Source of the DNA: Planctomycetaceae bacterium
GTDB taxonomy: Bacteria; Planctomycetota; Planctomycetia; Planctomycetales; Planctomycetaceae
NCBI GenBank assembly: GCA_029243145.1
Contig: JAQWSQ010000008.1
Location: forward strand, 1 to 47,891
Direction: 5' to 3'
DNA: 47,891 nt
A model generated the notes under the pieces. The model did no database searches. It saw nothing but the letters and a program-made list of their open reading frames with translations, and was not told where the DNA came from. The position numbers were made by a program, and so were the translations under genes. Positions within the stretch are counted from its first letter, which is position 1, and every line of letters starts with the position of its first letter. Shown piece after piece: positions 1-8,368 of the stretch.

Positions 1-878
1 TGACGAACACCTTCGACTTCTTGGTCCTCAAGTTTTTTCTTATTGCGGCGTCGTTCTTCGATCAGGCTGCGGCCACGTCGGCCAGCATCGTCGTCTTTCG
101 CTCGCTCTTTGCCATGCGTCAACTTCTTCTCGGCATTTTTGCGAATCTGCTCGCCGAGAGGGCTGGACTGCTGCTCCAACATTTCTGAATTGAGTCGGAT
201 TTCCGGCTTGGGGGCTTCCTTTTCCTCTTTCTTCTTTGTTTTGGGAAGTTTGAGGTTTGGAGCAGCGGCAATCGCCGGGCCTTGTTTTGGTTTGGGTTTC
301 GGTTTGGGTTTCGGTTGAGATTCGTCGCGCTCAGTGATCCCGGTTCCGATGGGCTTCATCTCTCGCATGCGTGACATCGCATTTGATCGCGATGACGCAG
401 AAGAGTCCTCACGTGTCATCGGTTTGATCTCCGATGCCGGTTTTTGTGACAATTCTTCATTGTCCGAAGTTGCTTCGGAGTCTGCATCGGCACTGGGCTC
501 TTCGGCTTTCGCTTCAGTGGTCTCTTCGTTGACAAGTTCTTCTGATGCCGATGTTGCGACTTCAGCAGGCTCTTCGGTTTCTGGTTTGGAAGCCGTTCGT
601 AACTTGGCGTTACGCGCTGACAGCTTACGCACTTTCCCCACTTTTTCGGAGGCGGACTCGTCACGGACAGGCGCAACTTCAACCTCAGTATCGACAGATT
701 CTCCCCCTCCAGCCGTCTGCTGATCTTGATACCAGGTGACGACTTTATCACGTTCTTCGGGCGTGATGCTGGCCAAGGCTGAGCTTTTGACCGGAATGCC
801 TAAATCATTGCAGTGTTGGATTAACTCCTTACTGTCAAGACCCAGCTCTTTGGCTAACGCAAATACTCTAACTTTCAA
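1..878 (-). CDS. infB: Translation initiation factor IF-2, N-terminal part (3' end outside window)
   Basis: IF-2 is the GTPase that places initiator tRNA on the 30S subunit. Only the first 292 codons are present, so the GTPase domain is not visible. The first residues, LKVRVFALAKELGLDSKELI, match the IF2_N domain. A long, charged, low-complexity linker follows, with a run of KP dipeptides near residue 190 and a basic KKK/RRR-rich stretch before the edge. The start is inferred as TTG at 878, because GAGGAG lies nine bases upstream and no ATG precedes the conserved domain. It lies 60 bases after nusA on the same strand, the usual nusA-infB order. The identification is firm; the TTG start is likely. 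Confidence 0.93.
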   Translation of the reverse strand, partial: MKVRVFALAKELGLDSKELIQHCNDLGIPVKSSALASITPEERDKVVTWYQDQQTAGGGESVDTEVEVAPVRDESASEKVGKVRKLSARNAKLRTASKPETEEPAEVATSASEELVNEETTEAKAEEPSADADSEATSDNEELSQKPASEIKPMTREDSSASSRSNAMSRMREMKPIGTGITERDESQPKPKPKPKPKQGPAIAAAPNLKLPKTKKKEEKEAPKPEIRLNSEMLEQQSSPLGEQIRKNAEKKLTHGKERAKDDDAGRRGRSLIEERRRNKKKLEDQEVEGVR

Positions 879-938
879 AAGATTCCACTCCTCAAGTGAT
901 GTTCAGCCGATCAGAAACGATTTCCAGAATCAGCTTGA

Positions 939-2492
939 TTACTCCTGTGCGGCCTGTTTCTCTTCGGTCGGCTCCTCATCCGAATCGGATTCGGTCGTTG
1001 GGCTCTCCTCCGCCGCAACTTCCACCACAGGTTCTTCAACTTCTTTCTCAGTCTCGGTTGGCTCTTCGGATTCGACAGGCTCCTCGGCCGTTTCAATCAC
1101 TTCTTCTTCGGTAGCCCCCTCTTCTTCTACGGCCCCCTCAGTCACTTCTACTTCTTCTGCGTCTACAGCAGTCTCATCAGTGGCTTCCTCTGGTGAGGGA
1201 GCCTCTGGAGCTGCTGTTGCTTCGACCGGAGCTGCTGTCGTCTCTTGTTTCGCCTGATTGCTTCCCGTGTCGGCTTCCATTCGTCCCATTTCGCGAGCCA
1301 GCTTCCGTTCAGCGGCTTCGCGGATTTCTTCTTGTTCGGCTTTCAGAGATTCCTCATCGGCGTAATCGACGATCACAGTGCAATCCTCGGTGGACAGCCC
1401 GCTGAGTTCTTCGAGTTGATCGGGTTCGATCACAGAGAGGTCGTCAAAGCTGAAGAATCCTTGGGCAACCAGGTTTTCCGCAAGATCTTCGGTAATGTGA
1501 GGGACTTTGCAAAATGCCGTCACTGCACCGTCGAGCATTTCGTCCAATTTCTCTTGAGTCATCACATTGATGTCCCAGCCAACCAGCTTAGAGGCGAGCC
1601 GAACATTCTGGCCTTTTTTCCCGATCGCTAAAGAGAGTTGGTCATCGCGAACGAGCACAATGACTTTGCCCAGCATCGGACATAGAATCACATCTTCGAC
1701 TTCGGCGGGTTGCAACGCGTTGGGGACCAACACTTGCAAAGAATCATTCCAGCGAACGATATCAATTCGCTCTCCGGCCAATTCATCGACAATGTTTCGA
1801 ATGCGGGCTCCACGAACACCAACGCAGGCACCGACCGCGTCGACTTTTGTATCAAAACAACTCACTGCAACTTTTGATCGATAGCCGGCTTCTCGAGCGA
1901 GAGAACGAATCTCGATGATGCGTTCACCGACTTCAGGAATTTCGATTTCAAAGAGTCGACGAACCATATCTGGATGCTTGCGTGACAAGACGACGCGAAC
2001 ACGTGGGCCAACTTTTCGAACTTCCAGAATGATGGCTCGAACTCGCTCACCCACACGATGGGATTCTCCGGGAATCTGTTCGCTACGGGGGAGAATGGCT
2101 TCTACCTTGCCAAGATTGACGGTCGCTGAGCCGTGATCGAGTCGCGTGACGGCTCCTGTCATCAATTGTGACTGAAGCTCGGTGTATTCGTCGAACAATT
2201 GGTCGCGTTCCGCTTCGCGGATACGCTGAATCATCACTTGTTTTGCGGTTTGAGCGGAGACGCGTCCGAGTAAATCACCGAGAACATCGGCGTCGAGAAC
2301 TTCTCCGCCACAAGTGACGGTTGCTTCTCCTGTATCACGATCAATCTCAACAGCCACTTCCTCTTCTTCGCCAAAGTGTTTTCGCGCAGCGGACAAGATG
2401 GCCTGTTCGATGCCTTCGAAGACCGTGTTTTTGTCGATGTTCTTGTCGCGATGAAGGACGTCAACAATTCGTAATAACTCGTTGCCGTTCAT
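939..2492 (-). CDS. nusA: Transcription termination/antitermination factor NusA
   Basis: NusA binds RNA polymerase and nascent RNA and modulates pausing, termination and antitermination. The 517-residue protein shows in order the N-terminal polymerase-binding domain (about 1-130), an S1 domain (about 135-200, including the [11 protein letters not shown] stretch), two KH domains (about 205-340, with [14 protein letters not shown] and [12 protein letters not shown]), and a helix-hairpin-helix segment near 350-390 ([13 protein letters not shown]). The last roughly 105 residues are an almost purely acidic Glu/Ala/Pro/Thr tail, which makes it longer than typical NusA. It is followed by infB on the same strand. 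No rimP gene precedes it; instead there is a leader with several hairpins. Confidence 0.96.
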   Translation of the reverse strand: MNGNELLRIVDVLHRDKNIDKNTVFEGIEQAILSAARKHFGEEEEVAVEIDRDTGEATVTCGGEVLDADVLGDLLGRVSAQTAKQVMIQRIREAERDQLFDEYTELQSQLMTGAVTRLDHGSATVNLGKVEAILPRSEQIPGESHRVGERVRAIILEVRKVGPRVRVVLSRKHPDMVRRLFEIEIPEVGERIIEIRSLAREAGYRSKVAVSCFDTKVDAVGACVGVRGARIRNIVDELAGERIDIVRWNDSLQVLVPNALQPAEVEDVILCPMLGKVIVLVRDDQLSLAIGKKGQNVRLASKLVGWDINVMTQEKLDEMLDGAVTAFCKVPHITEDLAENLVAQGFFSFDDLSVIEPDQLEELSGLSTEDCTVIVDYADEESLKAEQEEIREAAERKLAREMGRMEADTGSNQAKQETTAAPVEATAAPEAPSPEEATDETAVDAEEVEVTEGAVEEEGATEEEVIETAEEPVESEEPTETEKEVEEPVVEVAAEESPTTESDSDEEPTEEKQAAQE

Positions 2493-2611
2493 GTCCGCCT
2501 CGTCTTGAGTGTTTCGCGGGATTGGTCAATCCCGATGTGATCTCGTCTTCCGAACGAATTGATGTCTTCGATTCGGAAGTGTTACCTCTCTTTGGAATGT
2601 GTTCAGTCCAA

Positions 2612-2691
2612 TAAAAAAAGCGGGCCCTCGCCCACTTATCAGGAGACCCTCTTCGCAAAGAGTCTCTTCCCCACCGCGTGAAATTCACGCG
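2612..2691 (-). promoter_or_regulatory. Hairpin-rich leader with an intrinsic terminator upstream of nusA
   Basis: Read on the minus strand, three stem-loops follow each other. The first is an 8-bp perfect palindrome at 2675-2691 (CGCGTGAA/TTCACGCG). The second is a bulged 9-bp stem at 2643-2666. The third is a GC-rich stem AGTGGGC/GCCCGCT at 2619-2636 followed directly by seven T, which is a classic intrinsic terminator. It ends about 120 bases before the nusA start codon. It could end an untranslated leader (attenuation of nusA-infB) or an RNA coming from further upstream. Confidence 0.5.
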
Positions 2692-3042
2692 AATACAGGT
2701 ATGCCAGTCATTCAGATCCGCTGGGGCTTAAAACATGTTATTGCCTTGTAGGACTGAGTAACAGTCAAGCAAATGCCGGACTGTTGCTGGATAGATGGAC
2801 ATTCCACATCCACGAGCAGAATCATTTCTGTCGCAGATGTAAATGTATCGGTGCAGCTTAGTGATGTCAAGTTGCCCAACTTTTGGCTGGATTAAGGAGA
2901 TCGAATCGTGAGAGATCTCTCTCTAGGTCCAAAAAAAATGCCAGACTGGTCTGGAGGCAATTTTCAGATCTCTCTAATATGCACGACTGTAAGGAGGCTT
3001 TTGGGGCCCTCTCTTGATCAATATTCTTCATGGTGGAAGACA
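2692..3042. other. Intergenic region between nusA leader and TPR gene
   Basis: About 350 bases separate the divergent nusA and TPR genes, so promoters for both should lie here. I see no convincing consensus promoter and no RNA gene. An open frame runs from 2908 into the TPR gene, but the signal peptide begins at 3043, so the upstream part is judged non-coding. Confidence 0.5.
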
Positions 3043-4527
3043 ATGCTGAAATCACTCTCTCTGGCGACTGCTACACTTTTACTATTGGGGACAATTGTTC
3101 ACGCTCAGCCGAACCGTAATGTTCCCGGTCTTCCGGCTGCTGCTCCCAATGTGAATCCCGAACACGAGAACAGTAAGAAACAGGCCGAACAAGCCTATCG
3201 ATCGGCTCAGTTCATCAAGGTTGAAGAATTGACTTCAAAAGTGATCTCGGAGAATTCCAAGGATCATGTCGCTTTGTACCTGAGAGGAAGTGCTCGGGTG
3301 GAATTGGGAATTCGTACTCGCGACGTTCCCAGGATTCGTCAAGGGATTGCCGATTGCCGTGGTGCGATTCTGCACGATACACAGAATCAGTCGATGTACT
3401 ACTTACCTTACCTGTACGGAATGTCAAATCTGGCCAAGCTGGAGTCTCGACCACAACATGCCGATGTGGCGATTCAGGTCGCGACTTCGACATTGGCGGA
3501 ATCAGAAGACCGAGGCGAAGATCGGGCCAATCTGATTTATCAACGAGCCTATGCCCAACAATCCAAAGGGGATTTTGACGCGGCCACGCGCGACTACCAA
3601 GCAGCCATCAAAGAGTTTCCCGCTCATCTCGGAGCTCACGTTGCACTTGCAGAAGTGTTCGTGAAAGCCGGGAAAACGGAGGAAGCAAAAGCCGCTTTTG
3701 CCTCAGCTTTGGAAACTTTCCCCGATAGCCCGCTCATTTACAACAATCGTGGCATGTTTCTTCAACAGCAAAACATGCACGAAGAAGCGGTCCAAGATTT
3801 CACCGCTGCACTTAAAAATGATGCGAACTATTACACCTCTTATACCAATCGAGGGTTCTCATTGGTACAGCTTGGCAATCCGACCGCTGCTGTCATCGAT
3901 TACAACGAGTCGCTCAAGCGAAATCCCAATCAGGCGGAAGTCTATCGTCTGAAAGCTTCGGCGAATTTGGCGCAGGGGAAAGCGGACGAGGCTATTGCCG
4001 ATTATCAGCAAATGGTCAAAATGGATCCCAAACGAGCGGTTGCCAAAGCCGAACTGGGATTTGCGCAATTCTTTGCAGGTGATTATCAGTCGGCATTCGA
4101 CTCGTTGACAGCCGCCAAACAAGCCGATGCGAATCTGCGATACGTCGATCCTTGGCGCTATCTTGCATTGGCTCGACTGGGGCAAGAAGACAAAGCCAAA
4201 ACCATTTTTACTGACAGTCTACAAAAGATTGCCGTCCAACGTGATTGGATCGATACCCTGATTTGTTATCAAGCAGGGACGATTGAAATGCGTGATTTGG
4301 CAGCTTCAATGTCTCAAACAGATGAGAATATGAAAATCTCGCAGCAATGTGAGGCCGACTTCTTCACAGCCCATCGTCTGTTAAAAGAGAATGAAGGCGG
4401 AAAAGCTCGTGAGCATTTCCAGAAAGCCATCGATTCCGGCAAGAAGCATCTGTCGGCTTATCGTGGTGCTCGCTACGCTCTGAAGCAGTTTGAAACCGCC
4501 AGCAGCGATGATTCAGGCCCCAACTGA
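3043..4527 (+). CDS. Exported tetratricopeptide-repeat protein
   Basis: A 494-residue protein with an N-terminal signal peptide (MLKSLSLATATLLLL...VHA, cleavage near residue 21), followed by degenerate TPR units throughout. Examples are the repeats beginning NLIYQRAYAQQSKGDFDAA, PLIYNNRGMFLQQQNMHEEA and SYTNRGFSLVQLGNPTAA, each about 34 residues. TPR arrays mediate protein-protein contact, so this is probably a periplasmic scaffold; no enzymatic motif is seen. The frame extends upstream to 2908, but the start at 3043 is chosen because it begins the signal peptide and follows a GGAAG box. A strong terminator follows the gene. Partner proteins cannot be deduced from the neighbours. Confidence 0.85.
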   Translation: MLKSLSLATATLLLLGTIVHAQPNRNVPGLPAAAPNVNPEHENSKKQAEQAYRSAQFIKVEELTSKVISENSKDHVALYLRGSARVELGIRTRDVPRIRQGIADCRGAILHDTQNQSMYYLPYLYGMSNLAKLESRPQHADVAIQVATSTLAESEDRGEDRANLIYQRAYAQQSKGDFDAATRDYQAAIKEFPAHLGAHVALAEVFVKAGKTEEAKAAFASALETFPDSPLIYNNRGMFLQQQNMHEEAVQDFTAALKNDANYYTSYTNRGFSLVQLGNPTAAVIDYNESLKRNPNQAEVYRLKASANLAQGKADEAIADYQQMVKMDPKRAVAKAELGFAQFFAGDYQSAFDSLTAAKQADANLRYVDPWRYLALARLGQEDKAKTIFTDSLQKIAVQRDWIDTLICYQAGTIEMRDLAASMSQTDENMKISQQCEADFFTAHRLLKENEGGKAREHFQKAIDSGKKHLSAYRGARYALKQFETASSDDSGPN

Positions 4528-4558
4528 ATTGTGATACAAGAGTGATACCAAAAGTAAA

Positions 4559-4597
4559 ACGAGCCTTCGGCATGTTTGTCGAAGGCTCGTTTTTTTT
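4559..4597 (+). terminator. Intrinsic terminator of the TPR gene, usable in both directions
   Basis: An 11-bp perfect stem, ACGAGCCTTCG/CGAAGGCTCGT, has an 8-9 base loop and is followed by a run of T to 4597. On the minus strand the stem is followed by TTTTACTTTT, so it can also end the minus-strand small gene at 4613-4819. Confidence 0.9.
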
Positions 4598-4612
4598 GTG
4601 ATCTGGTTCGGA

Positions 4613-4819
4613 TCAATATTGCCAAGGAGCATATCCTCTGCAGGTGATGTAGACCGAGTAGTAGCAGGGGACGTAGTCTCCCCATGTTTGAGAGAAATTA
4701 CATCAGTCGTGAGCAGCATCCGAACAAACATCCATGTATGCTTCAGTCTTTGATCCTGCGGACATGATGCCTAGGACCATCGCCAGTAGTGACGCTTTAA
4801 GAATTGCTTTCTTCAACAT
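4613..4819 (-). pseudogene. Secreted Cys-rich mini-protein with an in-frame TGA
   Basis: From ATG 4819, preceded by GGAG, the frame encodes a Lys-rich signal peptide (MLKKAILKASLLAMVLGIMS) and then TEAYMDVCSDAAHD. It meets TGA at 4703-4705. Beyond that stop the same frame stays open for 29 codons (CNFSQTWGDYVPCYYSVYIT, then CRGYAPWQY) and ends with TGA at 4613. The spacing C-x7-C-x11-C-x7-C-x-G, counting the TGA as one residue, matches the neighbouring gene at 4889-5116 (C-x7-C-x13-C-x7-C-x-G). The TGA aligns with a Phe there. The best reading is a paralogue inactivated by a nonsense mutation, or one making a 38-residue truncated peptide. Function unknown. Confidence 0.6.
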
Positions 4820-4888
4820 TGTTTCTCCAAAAGGTGAGGGGGATTATAGTTGGGGATAATTGATCAACATTAAACATCTGTGGAATGT

Positions 4889-5116
4889 TCAATACGGGAA
4901 TCGGTGGGGGAGATGCCAACCTTGGCAGTCCAGGTAGTAGCTCCAAGAGCAACTGTAGTGAAAATAGCTTGGATTCGGGAACATGTACTCGCAGAACTGG
5001 GATGACGAAGCTGCACAGTAATCGTAATAGGCTTCCGATTTCTTGGCAGAGACAGTTGTGAAAATGCTTAGTATCAGTACGAGGAAAGCGATTCTCAGCG
5101 GGAATTTCTTAATCAT
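4889..5116 (-). CDS. Small secreted Cys-rich protein, intact paralogue
   Basis: A 75-residue product with a signal peptide (MIKKFPLRIAFLVLILSIFT, cleavage before KKSEAYYDYC) and a short mature part rich in aromatic residues, Ser and Cys. The four mature cysteines have spacing C-x7-C-x13-C-x7-C followed by QGW. They could form two disulfides in the periplasm or outside the cell. It resembles the interrupted gene at 4613-4819 in length, signal peptide, the EAY motif and Cys spacing, so the two are probably a tandem duplication. I recognise no known family. The start has only a weak AGAAAG box. Confidence 0.6.
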   Translation of the reverse strand: MIKKFPLRIAFLVLILSIFTTVSAKKSEAYYDYCAASSSQFCEYMFPNPSYFHYSCSWSYYLDCQGWHLPHRFPY

Positions 5117-5237
5117 GGAATATTCTTTCTGTTTCAGGAAGTAGTTCTCGGAAGTGGGGATCAGATCGCACTGATAGAACCTTCCGACTTCGCGATATCT
5201 TAAAGATGCGCGGCGTTACGTAAAAATTATCAGCGCA

Positions 5238-5269
5238 CAAAAAAACTCCTCGCGAGAGGCGAGAAGTTT
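5238..5269 (-). terminator. Intrinsic terminator of the ketosynthase-like gene
   Basis: On the minus strand an 8-bp stem CTTCTCGC/GCGAGGAG (one G-U pair) is followed by seven T. It lies about 30 bases after the stop codon at 5298. Confidence 0.8.
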
Positions 5270-5297
5270 CATTGATTTCAGCGGGAAATGGCGTTAA

Positions 5298-6626
5298 TCA
5301 AGCGCCTTGAATGACTACGGCAGACGATTGCCCCATGCGTGTCGTGTTGACGTTGATGAAGGTCTTGTTGTCCGTTTTCAGGAGTTCATTAGCCACGACA
5401 TTCAATTTGCACTCAGCATCGGGGGTCTGATAGTTCAGTGTGTAAGGAACAACACCTTGTTGCAGCCCCAGAAGTGAGGCGGCAAGTTCTTGAGCACCGC
5501 AGCCTGCGCCCGAATTTCCGGTGAAACTTTTGATGGCCGTCACGGGAACTTCTGCTCCATATGAGCCCATTGCAGCCTGGATTCCCTTGGCTTCCGCAAG
5601 GTCTTCGACGATGGTTCCACGACCGTTGGCGTTGATATGGCCAATCTCTTCGGGACTCAGTCCGGCTTTCGCGATGGCGGTTTTAATGGCATTACTGGTG
5701 GCTAGCTCGATGTTGCCGGTCCGCGGGCTTGTTTTGTAAACGGCACAGCTCGCTCCGGTTCCCAAGATACGACCGTAGATTTTGGCTCCACGGGCCTTTG
5801 CATGTTCTTCTTCTTCCAAGACCAGTGTGCAAGCGCCTTCTGCGGGGACGATTCCCGTACGACTGGCATCGAACGGTCGCGAACGACTGGCAGGATCGCC
5901 TTCATTAGCAGCCAAGGTATCGTGCAGAGCGGAGTGCATCGATCGAACTGGATGCACGAACGTGCCCGTCGAGCCAGTCAGCATGACATCGGCACTCCCG
6001 CGTAAAATGATGCGGCACGCTTCCGACATGGCCAGATTTGCAGAGGCTTCGTCTTCGGTGAGTGAATTGCTGGGGCCACGAGCATCGAGAAAGATCGCGA
6101 TGTGGCAGGCAGGCATGTTCGGCAAGTAGCGTAACAGCCACAATGGGTCCATCTTGCTGATGCCGTCTGTTCCCCATCGATCATACTGGAACGCATGCTC
6201 GGGAGTATCGTCGGTGCAGTTGAAGCAACCGTATTGCAGATCGTCGGGAGGTGAGCATATCAATCCTGCACCGAAATCGATTCCCATGCGTTGAGAATTG
6301 ATCTCTTCCAAATTGAGCCCGGAATGTTCGGCGGCCATCAACGCGGAAGCCGCACCGAGTTGAATTTCCCGGCACATCACCTTCAGGCTTTTGCGCTGTT
6401 CTTTTTCGGTGAAGAATTTCTTTTTGATGGTGTCTTTATTGAATCCAGAAACCTCACCCCCAATGTCACCCGGACAAGCGGATCCATTCAAGAGCTCAAG
6501 CGGTTTGATTCCGCTGACGCCTGTGGAGAGATTGTTCCAGAATTCCTCACAACCAATGCCGGCCGAACTGAGGATCCCCATCCCCGTGATCACGACCCGG
6601 CGGTCGGATTCTCCAAATGCATTCAT
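5298..6626 (-). CDS. Ketosynthase-fold protein with lost catalytic triad (chain-length-factor-like)
   Basis: The 442-residue protein has the thiolase/beta-ketoacyl synthase fold from end to end: VVITGMGILSSAG at the start, DASRTGIVPAEGACTLVLEE in the middle and AIKSFTGNSGAG late. The catalytic residues are not conserved. The nucleophile position (TACASA in FabF) reads EDEASA, so Cys becomes Glu193. The NAHG His is Asn334 and the second His is Asn371; only Lys366 remains. It cannot be a normal condensing enzyme. By analogy with type II polyketide chain-length factors, where Cys is replaced, it may be a non-catalytic partner, but no partner ketosynthase lies beside it. It is a single gene with its own terminator. 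The true FabF is at 16170-17414. Confidence 0.85.
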   Translation of the reverse strand: MNAFGESDRRVVITGMGILSSAGIGCEEFWNNLSTGVSGIKPLELLNGSACPGDIGGEVSGFNKDTIKKKFFTEKEQRKSLKVMCREIQLGAASALMAAEHSGLNLEEINSQRMGIDFGAGLICSPPDDLQYGCFNCTDDTPEHAFQYDRWGTDGISKMDPLWLLRYLPNMPACHIAIFLDARGPSNSLTEDEASANLAMSEACRIILRGSADVMLTGSTGTFVHPVRSMHSALHDTLAANEGDPASRSRPFDASRTGIVPAEGACTLVLEEEEHAKARGAKIYGRILGTGASCAVYKTSPRTGNIELATSNAIKTAIAKAGLSPEEIGHINANGRGTIVEDLAEAKGIQAAMGSYGAEVPVTAIKSFTGNSGAGCGAQELAASLLGLQQGVVPYTLNYQTPDAECKLNVVANELLKTDNKTFINVNTTRMGQSSAVVIQGA

Positions 6627-6892
6627 GAATTTTTATACCAGACAGAGAGTGTCTGCCCCGCGTGACTCCCGCCCAAAGGGAGTTTCAAGGCAGACGACAA
6701 GTCAATAATTGTCTTTTCGGCTTTTGATATCGCTCACCGTTATCAAGAGCTTTAACTATGAGAGTTGATTATCCCGAATTTCGCAAGTGATGGCGTTTCC
6801 CGCTCGATTTCCACCAGATTTCTCAGACATCTGAGTCCGGTTGTGGCGGTTATGGACCCGGATGAGTGAATCCACGCTTTTGTGAGTACCAA
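6627..6892. other. Intergenic spacer
   Basis: No gene, repeat or clear hairpin was seen here. It contains the promoter side of the ketosynthase-like gene and the region downstream of the sugar cluster. Confidence 0.4.
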
Positions 6893-7852
6893 TCAGGCGA
6901 TTGGCAACGAATTCACCGGTTCGTCATTATTCTCCGGCCGTCCCTCAATGTAAAACCAGTTATGAGCGGGTTCCAGAATCTGTTGAACTTCTTTGGCCAA
7001 TTGTAAATCCAGCGGTTTCTCGGCCCATTCGGCCCATTGAGCGATTCGTTTTGGATTGGCCGATCCTGTCACACAGGTGGTCATATCGGGGTTGGCAATC
7101 GAGAATTGTAGGGCCAATTGAGCAAGATCGACGCCCGCCTGTTCGCAATGCCGGGCGGCTTTCGCACATGTTTCTCGGACGATGGGAGTCGCTTTATGCC
7201 AAGGTGGTAGAGGTGCATTTGTCAGTAATCGAGCTGAAAATGGTGCCGCATTCATGATGCCGACACTTTTTTCTTTCAGATAAGGGACTTGGTCGGCAAA
7301 CATGGTGTTTTGGAGTGTGTAGTGATTATAGGAAAGCACGACATCCAAGTCGGTTTGTTCGAGCACAAACTGGAAGTTGTTCATGGGATAGCCACTGATA
7401 CCAACGAAGCGAACTTTTCCTTTTTCCTGTTCTTTCCGCAATGCCGGCAATGTCTCATCGACAATCTGTTGTCGGTCAACGAATTCAATGTCGTGGCAGA
7501 GGCAGATGTCGAGGTGATCGACGCCCATCCGTTCGAGAGAGATATCAACACTCTCTTCGACCCGTTTGGCAGAAAAGTCAAAGTGCTTCCCCGCGTAACG
7601 CCCTAGCTTTGTTCCTAGAATGTAGCTGTCCCGTGGGATCTCCCGCAGTGCGACTCCCAACATCACTTCCGACATTCCCCGACCGTAAAACGGAGAGGTG
7701 TCGATGAAGTTCATGCCGCACTCGAGGGCAACATGAACGGCACGCAAGGCTTCGTTGATGTCAACTTCACGAAACTCCTGTCCGAGTGACGAGGCCCCAA
7801 AGCTGACGACCGGTAGAGACAGGCCGGTGTTGCCAAGATTACGATGTTCCAT
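6893..7852 (-). CDS. Aldo/keto reductase of the L-galactose dehydrogenase type
   Basis: A 319-residue AKR with the whole (beta/alpha)8 barrel: GNTGLSLPVVSFGASSLG, the catalytic NFIDTSPFYG (Asp and Tyr), TKLGRYAGKHFDFSAKRV, and CHDIEF with the active-site His. The closest remembered match is plant L-galactose dehydrogenase, which shares NTGL, FGAS-LG, FDTSP-YG, DFSA-RV, SLER, CHDIEF and ILEP. That enzyme oxidises L-galactose at C1 to L-galactono-1,4-lactone with NAD. L-fucose, which is 6-deoxy-L-galactose, is a possible alternative substrate. It is last in a six-gene minus-strand cluster, 39 bases after the mutarotase gene. Family is certain; substrate is inferred from motif similarity and context. 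Confidence 0.85.
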   Translation of the reverse strand: MEHRNLGNTGLSLPVVSFGASSLGQEFREVDINEALRAVHVALECGMNFIDTSPFYGRGMSEVMLGVALREIPRDSYILGTKLGRYAGKHFDFSAKRVEESVDISLERMGVDHLDICLCHDIEFVDRQQIVDETLPALRKEQEKGKVRFVGISGYPMNNFQFVLEQTDLDVVLSYNHYTLQNTMFADQVPYLKEKSVGIMNAAPFSARLLTNAPLPPWHKATPIVRETCAKAARHCEQAGVDLAQLALQFSIANPDMTTCVTGSANPKRIAQWAEWAEKPLDLQLAKEVQQILEPAHNWFYIEGRPENNDEPVNSLPIA

Positions 7853-7891
7853 GGTTTAGATATCTGATCAAAATTTAGATTGGGATGTCTG

Positions 7892-8335
7892 TCAGGTACG
7901 ACAACCGACGACGAGCAGCACATTCGCCCACAGAGCTTGCTCGGCGGTCTGGATTGTCAGCACATGGTCGGGCGATTTCACCGCGTCGTAGAACTCCCAT
8001 TTGTCGATGGGATCCAGCTCGATGGAGAGTTCTTCTTGCGTAAGAATCTCACGGTACTCAGCCCAAATCGGAGGTTCCCCTTCTGCCGCGTAAGGGTCAT
8101 CAGGGGGAATTCCCATCGTGTGGACACCATCCACCGGCAATGCACTGAGCACGGCTTTCAAAACATCGGGAACACCAACAAGTCCGGGTGACAGGTTTAA
8201 TGAAACGAGTTCCGCGTTGGGACCGAGTGTTGTCGATGCGGGGTAGTTGCCGTCGGCGATCAGGACTTTCGCGTGGTGCCCTGCCCGTCCGAGCACTTCG
8301 TTGATCTTTGGGTGGATCAATGTGTGTTTGAGCAT
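7892..8335 (-). CDS. FucU/RbsD family sugar mutarotase
   Basis: A 147-residue member of the RbsD/FucU family, whose members interconvert anomers of free sugars (L-fucose for FucU, D-ribose for RbsD). The typical start MLKHTLIHPKINEVLGRAGH is followed by the conserved His of the GH pair and by ADGNYPA, and GLVGVPDVLKAVL is also family-like. The start at 8335 is chosen over the ATG at 8368 because family proteins begin at this Met-Leu-Lys and AGGA lies upstream. It sits between the UxaE-type epimerase and the L-galactose dehydrogenase-like reductase, which fits anomer supply for a 1-dehydrogenase acting on L-galactose or L-fucose. The specificity is inferred. Confidence 0.85.
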   Translation of the reverse strand: MLKHTLIHPKINEVLGRAGHHAKVLIADGNYPASTTLGPNAELVSLNLSPGLVGVPDVLKAVLSALPVDGVHTMGIPPDDPYAAEGEPPIWAEYREILTQEELSIELDPIDKWEFYDAVKSPDHVLTIQTAEQALWANVLLVVGCRT

Positions 8336-8368
8336 GATAAATGCTTTCCTACTAGATGAAGTCGTCAC

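Noticed and set aside
2908..3042. N-terminal extension of the TPR protein
   Set aside because: The signal peptide begins at 3043 with a ribosome-binding box; the 45 upstream codons lack protein character.
4703..4705. The in-frame TGA as a selenocysteine codon
   Set aside because: The aligned paralogue has Phe there, no SECIS-like fold was evident by eye, and no selenoprotein family fits. A nonsense mutation is simpler.
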